DNA of 64,000 bases. It comes from Agarophyton chilense (Eukaryota > Rhodophyta > Florideophyceae > Gracilariales > Gracilariaceae). The translations under genes were made by a program, and so were the position numbers. The notes under the pieces were generated by a model. That model did no database searches. It was given only the letters and a program-made list of their open reading frames with translations, and had not been told where the DNA came from. The stretch is taken from positions 2,294,001-2,358,000 of the forward strand of contig JARGXX010000099.1 in NCBI GenBank assembly GCA_030374765.1, given 5' to 3'. The first letter of the stretch is position 1. Each line of letters begins with the position of its first letter. Of this stretch, positions 34,987-45,011 are shown in pieces.

Positions 34987-35394
34987 TGTGGCATCTGCGC
35001 TACTTGCACACGCTCCGTGCGTGCGCGCGCGTCGCGCGCGTGTGCTGCGCTTGCCTCGCGCGCTGCACTCTGCGCCCTGTGTGCCCTGCTTTGCTTCGTG
35101 CACCATCTCGTGCTCGATCCGACCGCGTCCTACTGCGTGCTGCTATCTTGGCGCTCGCGTTGCTGTCCACCCACCACACCACTACACACATTTTTTTCCA
35201 TCTCTCTCACTTCATTTTCACCTCCCTTTCACCCCCCCCCCCCCCCTTTACTTGTTCTTTATTGTTGTTTCTTCTTCCCCTCCTTCTGCTCCTTGCTCCC
35301 TTCCCCTCATCTCCTCCTCGTCCCTTTCTCCCTTTCTCCCCTCCTCTCCTCCCTCCCCTTTTCTTCCACACATTGCCTGCCTTCCTTCGCACGG

Positions 35395-37824
35395 ATGCCG
35401 CTTAACCCCACTTCATTGCGCGCGCCTCCCGCTCCCTCCATCTCCGTGGCGCGCGCCGCTTCCTTCAACCCCGTTGTTGCTGCCACCTGCGGTCTTCTCA
35501 ACGTTTATCGTCGTATCAACCCCGCCTTCCGTCCCGTCCCCCCTCACCCGCGCCGCTGCCTTACCCGCCCCGACCGTCCCATCCACAACGACAACTACGA
35601 CAATCAGCATCACGATTACATTCTCTACGTCGATGATACCCTCTGCGACGAGCGTGGCAACCGCTACACCGTGCTTGACCTGCTTGGAACCGGTACGTTT
35701 GGTCAGGTTGTCAAGTGCAGACATCATCGCTCCTCCCAAATCGTTGCAGTTAAGGTCATCAAAAACCAGCCCGCCTATTTCAATCAGGCCTGGGTCGAGA
35801 TCAACATTCTTAAGATGCTCCACAGCACCAACAACTCTGACCTCACCCGCCACATTGTCAAGCTGTTTTCACATTTTGTATTTCGCGGCCACCTCTGTCT
35901 CGTCTTTGAACTGCTTAGTATCAACCTCTACCAGCGTCTTAAAAACAACAACTACAACGGTCTCTCTTTTGACTTGCTTCGTTCCTGGCTCTCCCAGATC
36001 CTTCAGGCCCTCCAAGTGCTACTCACCTCCGAGGTCATTCACTGCGATCTAAAACCAGAGAACATATTGCTCACAGCGCTCGAGTCGTCAGAGCTCAAGC
36101 TCATTGACTTTGGTTCCGCCTGCCAGTTGCAACACCCCATCTATTCTTACGTTCAGTCGCGCTACTACAGATCCCCCGAAGTGCTTTTGGGCTGCAAGAC
36201 CTACGACTCCATGATAGACATGTGGAGTTTAGGTTGCGTTGCTGGCGAGCTTTTTCTTGGCATTCCGCTCTTCCCTGGCCAGAACGAAATGAACATGGTC
36301 TGTCGAATCGTCGAAATGCTCGGCGACATTCCGGACCGCTTCCTCAGTCGCTGTCAGGAGACGCGCAAGTTCTTCAACGAATCTCGAGCTCACCGCACTT
36401 CGGATGTCAAAATATACAGTCTTAAGAGTATTTCGCAGTACGAAACCGAAAATAACGTCAAGCTTGCGCAGTGGAAGCGCTTTTTCAAGGAGAAGAAGCT
36501 ACGGGATATCATCATGACTTACCCGAAGCGCACCACGCGTCCGCAAGCTGAGGAGATGGCAATGAGGGAAAGTTTCATCGATCTTTTGAATGGCATGCTC
36601 AAGTTTGATCCGCGCGAGCGATGGACTCCCGCGGAAGCGAGAGAGCATCCGTTTATACGCGGTATGCCCTTGCTAGATGGCCAACCATGGGTTCCTATAC
36701 GGCATAGGGTGCTGCGATCTCGTCCGGTAGGCATCCACATTCCGCGCCAACATGAGCCTAGTCCTGTTGACAACTTCTACGCTGCCTCCGCCCCCAACTT
36801 TAACGCCAAGGGCCGCCTCGCTATGAACGTCACCTGGGGGACTGGCGCGGGTGGTCAACCCCCGCCTCGCGGACCTGTGCATGCGCCGTATCTGCAGAAT
36901 CCGCCCGGTGCTTTGCCGTACAGTTACGAAGGAATTGCCCCGCCTTCCGAGGCGCCGCCTTTTGCACCTGGCAGCTACGTGCCGGCATCGACGCTTTCTA
37001 TGCTTGCTCCGCACATGTCGGTACCATCACATCCCAATTATCCACCGTCTTCGAGACGAGTACAACCGAACGTTGCGCCGGGTAGTTATACAGGAGGTTC
37101 ATACAATCCCTACTTGTATCGACCCCCGTCTCCTGTCGGTGATCACCGACACCGCACCAGTGGCGGTCATAGGGCTGGCAGCCCTTCTAAAATGATGTCA
37201 TCATTGGCTGCTAATCCACCCATGTACAACAGCTCTCTACGACAAACACCAATGCGAAGAACCGGATCGCGAGATTCAATGTCTGACTCCTTGCGTATGT
37301 CCGCTTCACGCGAATCACTGGGAGTTGCACGGGTGCCTTCATTTGGTGACATGGGTGAAGACGCGATGTTTATGTACGCATCTGACGAAGAAGCGGTTTC
37401 ACCCGGTCAGGCGATGTATGCCTCAGCCTCAACACAGCCATCACTCATCCCCCCATCTGCAGCATTAGCAATGAACTCGGGCGGGCTTTCCGCGGCGCTC
37501 CCCCCACCTGGGCCTCGATTATTTTCGCAAGGTCGCCACGGCCCCACTTTGTACAGCAACCCGTCTTCACAGTTTGTGTTTCCGTATACCGGTCGACAAC
37601 AAAATCAACCGTATAACCCTGATGTGGAAGACATGGGTCTCACCAATGTACAGGCCGAAGCATATCGGATAAGTATTCAAAGCAACTCGATTGGGAACCA
37701 ATCCGTGCCGTTAACAGGCGAAGAAGAGTCCGAGCCAGATGGGCACATTCAGAACGATAGGAAGCCTGCTGCTGGATACCCTCTGCGACGGAGTTCCCAT
37801 CGACTGAATAGGCAAGCGAACTAG
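35395..37824 (+). CDS. DYRK-family protein kinase, Yak1-like
   Basis: Dual-specificity Tyr-regulated kinase that autophosphorylates its activation loop and phosphorylates Ser/Thr substrates. Yak1 members link growth and stress signals to transcription. I chose the ATG at 35395 (809 residues); the open frame extends further upstream only through low-complexity leader without an ATG. Kinase domain about 91-421: GTGTFGQVVK (98-107), Lys120, HCDLKPEN (216-223), DFG (238-240), activation-loop YSY (250-252) followed by VQSRYYRSPEVLLG, and LKFDPRERW. The YxYxQSRxYRSPE block is diagnostic of DYRK/Yak1. The long C-terminus is Pro/Ser/Tyr-rich and probably disordered. The leader is extremely pyrimidine-rich and includes 15 consecutive C residues (35232-35246). 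Single exon. Confidence 0.9.
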   Translation: MPLNPTSLRAPPAPSISVARAASFNPVVAATCGLLNVYRRINPAFRPVPPHPRRCLTRPDRPIHNDNYDNQHHDYILYVDDTLCDERGNRYTVLDLLGTGTFGQVVKCRHHRSSQIVAVKVIKNQPAYFNQAWVEINILKMLHSTNNSDLTRHIVKLFSHFVFRGHLCLVFELLSINLYQRLKNNNYNGLSFDLLRSWLSQILQALQVLLTSEVIHCDLKPENILLTALESSELKLIDFGSACQLQHPIYSYVQSRYYRSPEVLLGCKTYDSMIDMWSLGCVAGELFLGIPLFPGQNEMNMVCRIVEMLGDIPDRFLSRCQETRKFFNESRAHRTSDVKIYSLKSISQYETENNVKLAQWKRFFKEKKLRDIIMTYPKRTTRPQAEEMAMRESFIDLLNGMLKFDPRERWTPAEAREHPFIRGMPLLDGQPWVPIRHRVLRSRPVGIHIPRQHEPSPVDNFYAASAPNFNAKGRLAMNVTWGTGAGGQPPPRGPVHAPYLQNPPGALPYSYEGIAPPSEAPPFAPGSYVPASTLSMLAPHMSVPSHPNYPPSSRRVQPNVAPGSYTGGSYNPYLYRPPSPVGDHRHRTSGGHRAGSPSKMMSSLAANPPMYNSSLRQTPMRRTGSRDSMSDSLRMSASRESLGVARVPSFGDMGEDAMFMYASDEEAVSPGQAMYASASTQPSLIPPSAALAMNSGGLSAALPPPGPRLFSQGRHGPTLYSNPSSQFVFPYTGRQQNQPYNPDVEDMGLTNVQAEAYRISIQSNSIGNQSVPLTGEEESEPDGHIQNDRKPAAGYPLRRSSHRLNRQAN

Positions 37825-38068
37825 GCGGGGGGGTGTAGACGAATGCACATACATAACGCATGGGTATATGTATGCAAGCTTCGTATGTACATATTGCAAA
37901 GTCAAAACAAACAAGAAGCTCAAGAGTCAGAACAGATGTTTAAGTAACAAAATGTTTTGGACAAGTTATAGGGTAGAGATAGGTATTCATACGTCGAAAG
38001 GAATTGGGGAGAGGATCTCCTCAAACCCAGAACTGCAAAAAAGGTCAAAAAAAGAACGCAGTACAGCG

Positions 38069-40675
38069 TTACCGTGTCTCCAGCTCACCAGTTTCTACCT
38101 TGCCAACGCCAGCATCAGTATTCCCGCTCCCGTTTGAAACACTGAGCACCTGTCCTTCTGCCTTTCTCCGCGCTGGTCTCTCTCTCGATAGGAGTGCCCG
38201 ACGACTCAACCTTATTTGCCCATTCCTGCCAACCTCCATTACCTTTAGTTCCAGTTCATCACCAACACTGCACACATCTTGCACAGCATTTGTTCGTTTG
38301 TTCTCCAACTCAGAGATATGAAGCCATCCTTCTTTCCCTTCCGCAATCTTCACATACGCCCCGAACGGAAGAATTTTAGTGACCTCACCCTTTATGACCG
38401 TGCCCACATCAAGGTCCACAACCAAACCCTTGATGGTTGACTGTGCTTTTTCTATCATGTCAAGGTCATTTGAGGTAAGCGATACGGTTCCGTCGTTATC
38501 GATCGATATTCGAATAACGTCCTCACCACCACACTCGTCAATCACAGAACGAATCGTCTTTCCACCAGACCCGATAACATCACCAATTCGTCGCGTAGGA
38601 ATCTCAAAGCTGATGACCTTCGGCAACGACACGGGCAACGCTGGATTCGGGCCGGACAAAACTGCATCCATGCGGTCCAAGATATGCAGGCGCCCCTCCC
38701 TCGCCTGCAAGAGGATCCGTTCAAGCAATTCGATCGAAATCCCCTTCAGCTTGACATCCAGCTGCAATGCAGACAAACCCTGACGATTCCCGGCAAACTT
38801 TGCATCGCAGAGACCAAGCGCATCCTCCAGACCCAAGATATCTGTGAGCACCACAGCCTGATGCTCCTCGAGGTCAGCTCCAGATTTCAAAATATCTTCG
38901 TCAATGACGAGCCCCATGGCGACGCCAGCCACGGAAGACTTGAGGGGAACGCCGGCCTCCAACAAGGCAAGACAAGCACCGCACACGCTGGCCATGCTGG
39001 AGCTTCCGTTGCTCTCGAGAATATTGCTTTCTACTCGCAAAACATACGGAAACTCGTGCTTCGATGGAATAGCGGCATACAGGGCTCTCTCAGCCAACTT
39101 GCCGTGCCCGATTTCACGACGTCCCGGGGCGCCGATTCGTCCAACTTCACCCACACTCGAAGGGGGAAAAGAATATTGCAGATAAAAGCGTGACGCGTCC
39201 TCGCCATCAAGAGTTTCATATCTCTGTGCCATCTCCTCGCCGCCAAGAGTAGCAACGGCCAGTGTTTGCGTCTCTCCTCTGGTGAAGAGAACAGAGCCAT
39301 GGGCGCGAGGAAGAGGTGCGCGAAGAATGGTTATGGGTCTGACGGTGAATGGATCCCTGCCGTCAGGTCTTACATTGTCGTCAAGAATACGGCGTCTCAT
39401 TCGATTTGATATGAGATGTTTCCATGCAATTCGCAACTCGGTGTTCTTTAACTCAGCAGCGGCTGGATCAGTGACAAGCTCTTCTGGGGATGGTTTAAGC
39501 GATTTGAACACTCGTTCCTTGACATGTGACACACGCGCTTCACGTTCTTTTTTGGCGGTGACATGAAGCGCTTCGTCCAGCCCCGAGACAATTTGCTCCA
39601 TTCCGGAGCGAATGTGAGGCGGAACAGAGCGTATAACGGAAAGGTCCTTTTCTCGGCCGCACTTGTCTCGAAGGTGGCGCATGGCGGCACAAAGCTTGAT
39701 TATACTTTGGTGAGCAATTTGGACAGCTTGAATGATTTGGTGCTCGGTAAGAAAATCACAATAGCCTTCAATCATAAGAATGGCTTGCTCCGTGCCGGCC
39801 ACGACCAACTCAGAGCGCGAATGGTTTGCCTGTTGTACTGTGGGCTCGACGACAAATTGGTCGTCGACAAAGGCAATGCGTACAGCGGCAAGCGGGGCAG
39901 CAAGCGGTATGTGCGAAATGTGGAGCGAAGCAGCAGCGGCGCAGATGGACAAGGCATCCGGCGGGCAATTCGGGTGATAGGAAAAGACGTTGGCGAGAAT
40001 CTGGACATCGTTGTAGTAACCATCGGCAAACATGGGGCGCAACGAGCGATCAATGAGGCGGGACACGAGAATCTCTCGCTCTGTGGGACGTCCCTCTCTC
40101 TTGATGTAACTGCCCGAGGTGCGTCCCAGGGCGGAAAACTTCTCGGCATAGTCAACGCGAAGGGGCAGAAAGTCTAGGGAGGGCGACGGATCACTGGCGG
40201 CGCACGCAGTGCAATACACGACGGTTTCACCGTGACGCACATTGACAGCACCAGCGGCCTGTCGGGAAAAGTGGCCCGTCTCAAAGTGGGCGGTGTTTCC
40301 GGGGGCAAACTCGACGGACACGACGGTAGGGGTGGGCGGCACAGGGATGGGGAGCGGGGCATCAATGCTGTCGTTGAGCCGCTTACGCTGCTCCAAGTCT
40401 GTATCCGGGACGTCGTCGGGGTCGTCGGGGTCGTCAGGGTCATCGGGTTCGGGCCGGTCGGGATCGGGATGGTGGGAAAACGCAGGCGCAGCCGCGCACA
40501 TGAAGGCGGCGGGGCGCAGCGCGGCGCGGCAACGCAGCGGCGCGCTCAGCGGCGGGCGCAACAGCGGCGCGCAGCGGTGCAGTCGCAACGGTAGCGGCGC
40601 GACAAAGGCGGCGGCGGTAGCACCAGCCGCAGCCGCAGCACCAGCGGCAGCAGCAGCACACGAAGAGCTCGACAT
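38069..40675 (-). CDS. PNP: polynucleotide phosphorylase, organelle-targeted
   Basis: 3'-5' phosphorolytic exoribonuclease and polyadenylating enzyme of plastid or mitochondrial RNA turnover. From the ATG at 40675 the protein has 868 residues. It has an Ala-rich presequence with arginines (1-60), an acidic DPDD repeat (about 77-88), RNase PH domain 1 (from ~118, with ALGRTSGSYIKREGRP and RLIDRSLRPMFADGY), the helical linker, RNase PH domain 2 (RPDGRDPFTVRPI, LFTRGETQTLAV), KH (about 687-750, IGSGGKTIR) and S1 (about 757-827, LPFGAYVKIAEGKEGWLHIS). The frame extends upstream to an ATG at 40816, but the 40675 start gives a proper presequence. It is divergent from the histone-fold gene starting at 40888, leaving about 210 bp for both promoters. 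Single exon. Confidence 0.92.
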   Translation of the reverse strand: MSSSSCAAAAAGAAAAAGATAAAFVAPLPLRLHRCAPLLRPPLSAPLRCRAALRPAAFMCAAAPAFSHHPDPDRPEPDDPDDPDDPDDVPDTDLEQRKRLNDSIDAPLPIPVPPTPTVVSVEFAPGNTAHFETGHFSRQAAGAVNVRHGETVVYCTACAASDPSPSLDFLPLRVDYAEKFSALGRTSGSYIKREGRPTEREILVSRLIDRSLRPMFADGYYNDVQILANVFSYHPNCPPDALSICAAAASLHISHIPLAAPLAAVRIAFVDDQFVVEPTVQQANHSRSELVVAGTEQAILMIEGYCDFLTEHQIIQAVQIAHQSIIKLCAAMRHLRDKCGREKDLSVIRSVPPHIRSGMEQIVSGLDEALHVTAKKEREARVSHVKERVFKSLKPSPEELVTDPAAAELKNTELRIAWKHLISNRMRRRILDDNVRPDGRDPFTVRPITILRAPLPRAHGSVLFTRGETQTLAVATLGGEEMAQRYETLDGEDASRFYLQYSFPPSSVGEVGRIGAPGRREIGHGKLAERALYAAIPSKHEFPYVLRVESNILESNGSSSMASVCGACLALLEAGVPLKSSVAGVAMGLVIDEDILKSGADLEEHQAVVLTDILGLEDALGLCDAKFAGNRQGLSALQLDVKLKGISIELLERILLQAREGRLHILDRMDAVLSGPNPALPVSLPKVISFEIPTRRIGDVIGSGGKTIRSVIDECGGEDVIRISIDNDGTVSLTSNDLDMIEKAQSTIKGLVVDLDVGTVIKGEVTKILPFGAYVKIAEGKEGWLHISELENKRTNAVQDVCSVGDELELKVMEVGRNGQIRLSRRALLSRERPARRKAEGQVLSVSNGSGNTDAGVGKVETGELETR

Positions 40676-40887
40676 GACGGGATGACGCGAACGCTGAACG
40701 GTGTCTCCGCGCAGAGCTGCCAGCCACGAAGGAAACTTATCTTCAGCGAGCAAGATCTCCGCTGTAAGCAATCTGTAAGCGTTTTGCGCCCTGCCCGCGC
40801 TGCAGCGGCTACACATCGGGCGTGAGAGCGCACGCGTACGCGCGTCCCGCGCGTTTCGCTGTCTGTCCCCGTCGCGCGTGCGGCGCC

Positions 40888-42153
40888 ATGAATGGCACGT
40901 CCAAGCGCTCTCCGCAGATTGCCCGCTCGCCGCAGGTCGCCCGCTCGCCGCAGGTCGCCCGCTCGCCGCAGGTCGCCCGCTCGCCGCAGGTCGCCCGCTC
41001 GCCGCAGGTCGCCCGCTCGCCGCAGGTCGCCCGCTCGCCGCAGGTCGCCCGCTCGCCGCAGGTCGCCCACTCGCCGCAGGTCGCCCACTCGCCGCAGCTC
41101 AAGCGCGGCGCGCCGGCGTCACCATCCCCGTCACCGTCGTCGCCCTCCGTCGCCGCGCCGCGCCCGCGCAAACGCGCACGCCACGTGCGCGCACGCACCG
41201 TAAAGCGCTCCGTCAGAAGAGTCACGCCCGCCGCGCCGCGCCTCGCCGAGTCGTTTCTATCGCTGCGACGCTGTCCGTTTGCGCCCGATGTGAAGCTTGT
41301 GTTGCCCGTCGCCCGATGTTTTGCGCGCGAGTTCGCCTCGCTTCTGTTTGCTTTTGGCGACGCTCGCTTCTGCGTGCGCGAGACGCTTGAGCTTGTCGAG
41401 GATTGCGTGCGCGATGAGGTACGCCGTGTGGCACTCACTGGCCTGCGCTCGCTCGCGTCTCGCTTGGACGCTGGCGCCAAGTACCGTCTCACTCATTACC
41501 TTGCTGCTTATCGCCGCAGCCAACTTCCTTCGCCTGCCGATGCCCGCCCGCATCCCGACCTCCCCACCCCCGACCTACTCACCCCGTGGACGGACAAGCT
41601 TTTCATCTTGCTCAAGCACTGCATTCCGCTTTCCGACTACAACTATCTTTCGCAATGCAGATCCGTTTCGTTTGCCATGCACGACACCACCTCCACTGAC
41701 CCCGACACACGCGGTACTGCACGAGCCGCTCTTTTTACCAAATGGTTGCAAGTGCCATTTGCAGAGCACTACCTGCCTACCTTGGCTCATTTTACATGGG
41801 AGCTCACCGGCCAGTTGGTGCAAACTGCCCTCCTGTGCAAGCACCATCTTGAGGCTCCATCCCGCTCTCCCTATCCTTTCCCAACTATGTGGAGCACCGA
41901 GAGACACTTGCTTGAGGCACTGGGTCATGGCGCAACTACAGCCCTAACCATTCCTTCCTCGGAGGCCCACACTGCTAGACTTGTTGCTCACATCCAGCGC
42001 TTTCTCAACCACCCCTATTCTACCACCTTTCATACGCGGTACAAGTCCGATCCATTGCTTCCGAGCAACATCTATGCCGCCTTGGCCAAGCTCAAGGAAA
42101 AAGGATGGGGTGGACGCCCTCAACTTCGCGTAGGCTTGTATCACTTTGTGTGA
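40888..42153 (+). CDS. TAF13/SPT3-like histone-fold protein with N-terminal hexapeptide repeat
   Basis: 421 residues. Residues 7-72 are eleven six-residue units (RSPQIA, eight RSPQVA, HSPQVA, HSPQLK), then a basic Pro/Ser linker that could be a nuclear signal (91-112). A histone-fold-like segment (about 142-208) follows: FAREFASLLFAFGDARFCVR and ETLELVEDCVRDEVRRVA. This resembles the TFIID-18kDa domain of TAF13 and SPT3, whose signature is a (MM)(Y/F)(A/G)FGD...P..ETV.L.ED.V. A TAF13-like role in TFIID or SPT3-like role in SAGA is inferred from this one segment. The C-terminal ~210 residues match nothing I know, and the length is unusual for TAF13. Single exon. Confidence 0.6.
   Translation: MNGTSKRSPQIARSPQVARSPQVARSPQVARSPQVARSPQVARSPQVARSPQVARSPQVAHSPQVAHSPQLKRGAPASPSPSPSSPSVAAPRPRKRARHVRARTVKRSVRRVTPAAPRLAESFLSLRRCPFAPDVKLVLPVARCFAREFASLLFAFGDARFCVRETLELVEDCVRDEVRRVALTGLRSLASRLDAGAKYRLTHYLAAYRRSQLPSPADARPHPDLPTPDLLTPWTDKLFILLKHCIPLSDYNYLSQCRSVSFAMHDTTSTDPDTRGTARAALFTKWLQVPFAEHYLPTLAHFTWELTGQLVQTALLCKHHLEAPSRSPYPFPTMWSTERHLLEALGHGATTALTIPSSEAHTARLVAHIQRFLNHPYSTTFHTRYKSDPLLPSNIYAALAKLKEKGWGGRPQLRVGLYHFV
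40906..41103 (+). repeat. 18-bp coding minisatellite, 11 copies
   Basis: Eleven in-frame 18-bp units (consensus CGCTCGCCGCAGGTCGCC) inside the histone-fold gene, 198 bp in all. The internal units are identical at DNA level, so the array is recent or homogenised. Copy number may vary between strains. Confidence 0.95.
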
Positions 42154-42653
42154 CCACTTCACACCTTCACACCACAGAGAGCGCCACACACCTCTGCCCC
42201 GAAACACTGTCGCTGCTCCACCACTCCACTGCACTTTTGTACATTGCCAATAACGCATCACCGCTCCCGATGCTTTCGCCATGCTCCTGAAAAGTGCCTC
42301 GGAGCTCAACAAAACAATTCTTCCCCCTGTGTACTTTTGTACATTCCTTGTATCATCTTGTGGGCACTCCTCAATAATTACGTACCGATTCACTTTTCCA
42401 ATCACTCTGTGCTCTGGAAGCTTATACCATAGCCAGTTCGCAAGAAATAAACCACCAACATTCGAAAGCATCGCTGTTCTCTTCTAGCACGACACTCCTG
42501 CCTTGACACAAGTGTCGATTGGCACATTCTACCACACTTTTTGCCAGTTTCTAACCTCAGTCTTTTGCTGTGTAGCCCACAGCCACCCAATTTACTCGTG
42601 TGGCGATGAGCCAACCTTTTAGCTCAAAAGCGCCTCTACTTAGTCGTTCTGCT
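42154..42653. other. gap between convergent genes
   Basis: 500 bases between the stops of the histone-fold and DTWD1-like genes. No coding signal; presumably two 3' untranslated regions. Confidence 0.5.
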
Positions 42654-43575
42654 TCAAAAGTCCGCGAGCATTCCTTTCGACTTTCGCATGAGCCTTTGTC
42701 TCTTCTGTGGCGCTTCTTCGTACGTTTCCTTTACTCTGCCGTGAAGGAAGGAAAACAACCATAGCAAATCGTCGCATAAACCACCAGCTTTCCCCAATGC
42801 TACATTGTACGCATCGCAAAAACGATGCACTGCTTCTACCGTCGATAACAACGATTCCACTTTATCGGGACTGAAGAATTCTGAATGTTCACCACGCTTG
42901 GGAGGATATCTCCAAAAACGCGATTTGCATCCAACAGGAAGCCTAAGTCTTGGAAGTTGCTCAAACAAAGCATCTGAGAGCAGAACAGTGCACTTCGTCC
43001 AGGATGCGTCCAGTACGATCACATGCTTTAGCTCTGGAAGCTTTACGATTGCCTCCTCTGGTGTCATCGCGTCGTTTCCAGGGAATCTATTCACCTCCGA
43101 AATAGTCAGCAAAGCTCCGCTAGAAAACAATGCCAAGAGGCGCAATCGCAACACCGGAATGGGCTGTGACTTACAGAAGAGCGATTGTGTTTTTTTCCGC
43201 ATCTTGGATAACCCTCTCGCGAAACGCTGGGAGGCACTCCGGAAAAGGGCGCCAGATTTGAGCAAACTTGGGGGCAAGCAAACACACATGTTGTGCCGTG
43301 CTTCGCTGGGGTGGCTCCGCATGTGATTGAAGGATGTGCACCTGTACGGGTAAATTCACAGATGGGAAAGCTTCTGGCTCGGGTACAAGAGGAATAACAC
43401 ACTCAGTGCAATAGTAACGCCGCCTTCTTCCACACGGACCAGTGCAAGTTGTGCGCGTTGCAACCTTTAGAGTGGCGTGAGAGGAAAGCTTCAGGTCCTG
43501 GAAACCCTGAACCTCGATCGAGGATGCTGGCCTCTGCTTTTCTCCTTCATTCTGCGCTAACTCAGCCATGCTCAT
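42654..43575 (-). CDS. DTWD1: DTWD1-like tRNA-uridine aminocarboxypropyltransferase, two exons
   Basis: DTW-domain enzymes transfer the 3-amino-3-carboxypropyl group of SAM to tRNA uridine (acp3U). Exons on minus: 43575-43175 and 43119-42654. The 55-nt intron has GTAAGT at its start and TTTTCTAG at its end; joining keeps the frame and gives 288 residues, close to human DTWD1. Motifs: a Cys-rich start (CTGPCGRRRRYYCTEC), LPVQVHILQSHAEPPQRSTA (family P..I.II.HP.E...KSTA), VIVLDASWTK (the D-x-T/S-W motif, here with Ser), FWRYPPKRGE and LLSTVEAVHRFC. Without the intron the two halves lie in different frames. It lies tandem with the Tim17-family gene upstream. Confidence 0.88.
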
Positions 43576-43858
43576 CTGTCTATGATTTGAAGCCAGGAAA
43601 AACGATCCTAAATCCAGACGCCGGTATCTAGGTTACGCTGGCTATTCCGCACAAAGGTTAGCCATTTAGAGAGAGAGCGCTGAGAGTTGTTCAAAAATAT
43701 GCGATAGTACAGTACATAATTACCGGTTTTCACCTGGAGGACGAGTAAAATAAATCGCTTCATATGAGTGCAGTTTGTCACAGACATCATCCCACAACTC
43801 TGGCTTAATTAGCAGCCAGCGCTGAGGAGGTCAAATTGTTTTCTAGTCTAAAGAACAT

Positions 43859-44560
43859 CTACGTTTGAGAGCCATCGTTGGAATCATCGTCGTCTTGGTG
43901 ACTGGCGGCACGAAGAGGGTGGGCAGCGAGATTCTCTTCGAGTGTTCTGATCACTCTTTCCACTGAAGAATCTGCGTCTTGAGTATCATGCTGAAGCACC
44001 TCACCTGGCCTACTTTGAGCAACGAATTGTTCTAATGATTGGTGAGCCGTGACAGCAACTCCGGAAATAGCGGCGCCAAACGCAGCTGCCGGACCAGCTG
44101 GTGCCCATCCTCCAACAGCGGCAGCGAAAAGGCCACAAGTGAATGCACCGGCAGCAGCGTAGTTTGCAGGATGATCAACTCTTTTCGTAAAACCTGAATG
44201 CCCAGCCAGAAGGGCTGCGGCAGAAAAAAGTGACGCGAAAACACCAACGCGAGAGCCTGTCAAGATACTCTCACGAACAAAGAAAACAGCGATGCGATGA
44301 TTAAAAGAACTAGTTGGTACTGGGCTTGGGATACTTTTGTTTTGGGCTTGTCGCAATCCGCGATAGCCTCCAAACAACATGCCGCCAATAACACCGTACG
44401 TCGTTTGAGAGCACCACGTTCGCAATGATTCCGGGGCCTCTGGGGGTGCCACCCCGGGCTCCACACGACGAAAGGCATCTCTGATGGATGTTACTTTTTC
44501 AATGTATTTGTCGCTTTGGCTTTCGAGAGACGTACCCCCATTTTCCCCACCTGCGGACAT
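43859..44560 (-). CDS. Tim17/Tim22/Tim23-family membrane protein
   Basis: 233 residues from the ATG at 44560 (MSAGGENGG). The frame runs on upstream to 44698, but the extra 46 residues are not needed. The body has four moderately hydrophobic Gly/Ala-rich segments typical of Tim17-family translocase and TIMMDC1-like proteins: YGVIGGMLFGGYRGLRQAQ, RESILTGSRVGVFASLFSAA, NYAAAGAFTCGLFAAAVGG and AAFGAAISGVAVTA. A mitochondrial or plastid envelope import or complex-I-assembly role follows from the family only. The acidic, Asp-rich tail is unusual. Divergent from KARS, with ~450 bp between the starts. Confidence 0.7.
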   Translation of the reverse strand: MSAGGENGGTSLESQSDKYIEKVTSIRDAFRRVEPGVAPPEAPESLRTWCSQTTYGVIGGMLFGGYRGLRQAQNKSIPSPVPTSSFNHRIAVFFVRESILTGSRVGVFASLFSAAALLAGHSGFTKRVDHPANYAAAGAFTCGLFAAAVGGWAPAGPAAAFGAAISGVAVTAHQSLEQFVAQSRPGEVLQHDTQDADSSVERVIRTLEENLAAHPLRAASHQDDDDSNDGSQT

Positions 44561-45011
44561 CTTCAATGCAAAGAGCGAACAAAACCTCTGTGAGCCTTGA
44601 ATAAAAATTATGAAGGTAAAAGGATAGGGCTCAGGCAAAATGTTTGCATGGAGCTGGAGACGTCGGCTCTTCTGGTGCAGTCGGTCCCCGGCAAGCACTG
44701 ACCAGTTTCATAAGCATTCTCTTCATCTCTCTAACAATCCTGAGAGAAAGGGTACATATCGAATTTGCACCCACATAGATGAAAAAATCCAGTGCGACGG
44801 AAGTCGTCTGATCCGATGCATGTCCACGTGGGCGTGTTACTGTAGCTGATTGGTTATCAGTAGAATGCGAGGGCGACGTTGCACATTCAGTCGACTCCTC
44901 AAGTGTTGAGCGTCAAGTCGCAGACTTTCATCATTGTTCGCTGGCCCAGCGAAGCAGACGAGTGTTTCTGGGATCAGCCTTTTGCACCAAGGGAACGGTC
45001 AAATATAAAAG
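44561..45011. other. divergent promoter region
   Basis: About 450 bp between the Tim17-family (minus) and KARS (plus) starts; no open frame of interest. I see no clear TATA element. Confidence 0.45.

Noticed and set aside
34900-35394. Upstream 165-codon extension of the DYRK frame rich in Arg-Ser
   Set aside because: It contains no ATG, reads through the CTCTCG microsatellite and the C-run, and similar open frames exist in all three plus registers; composition artefact.
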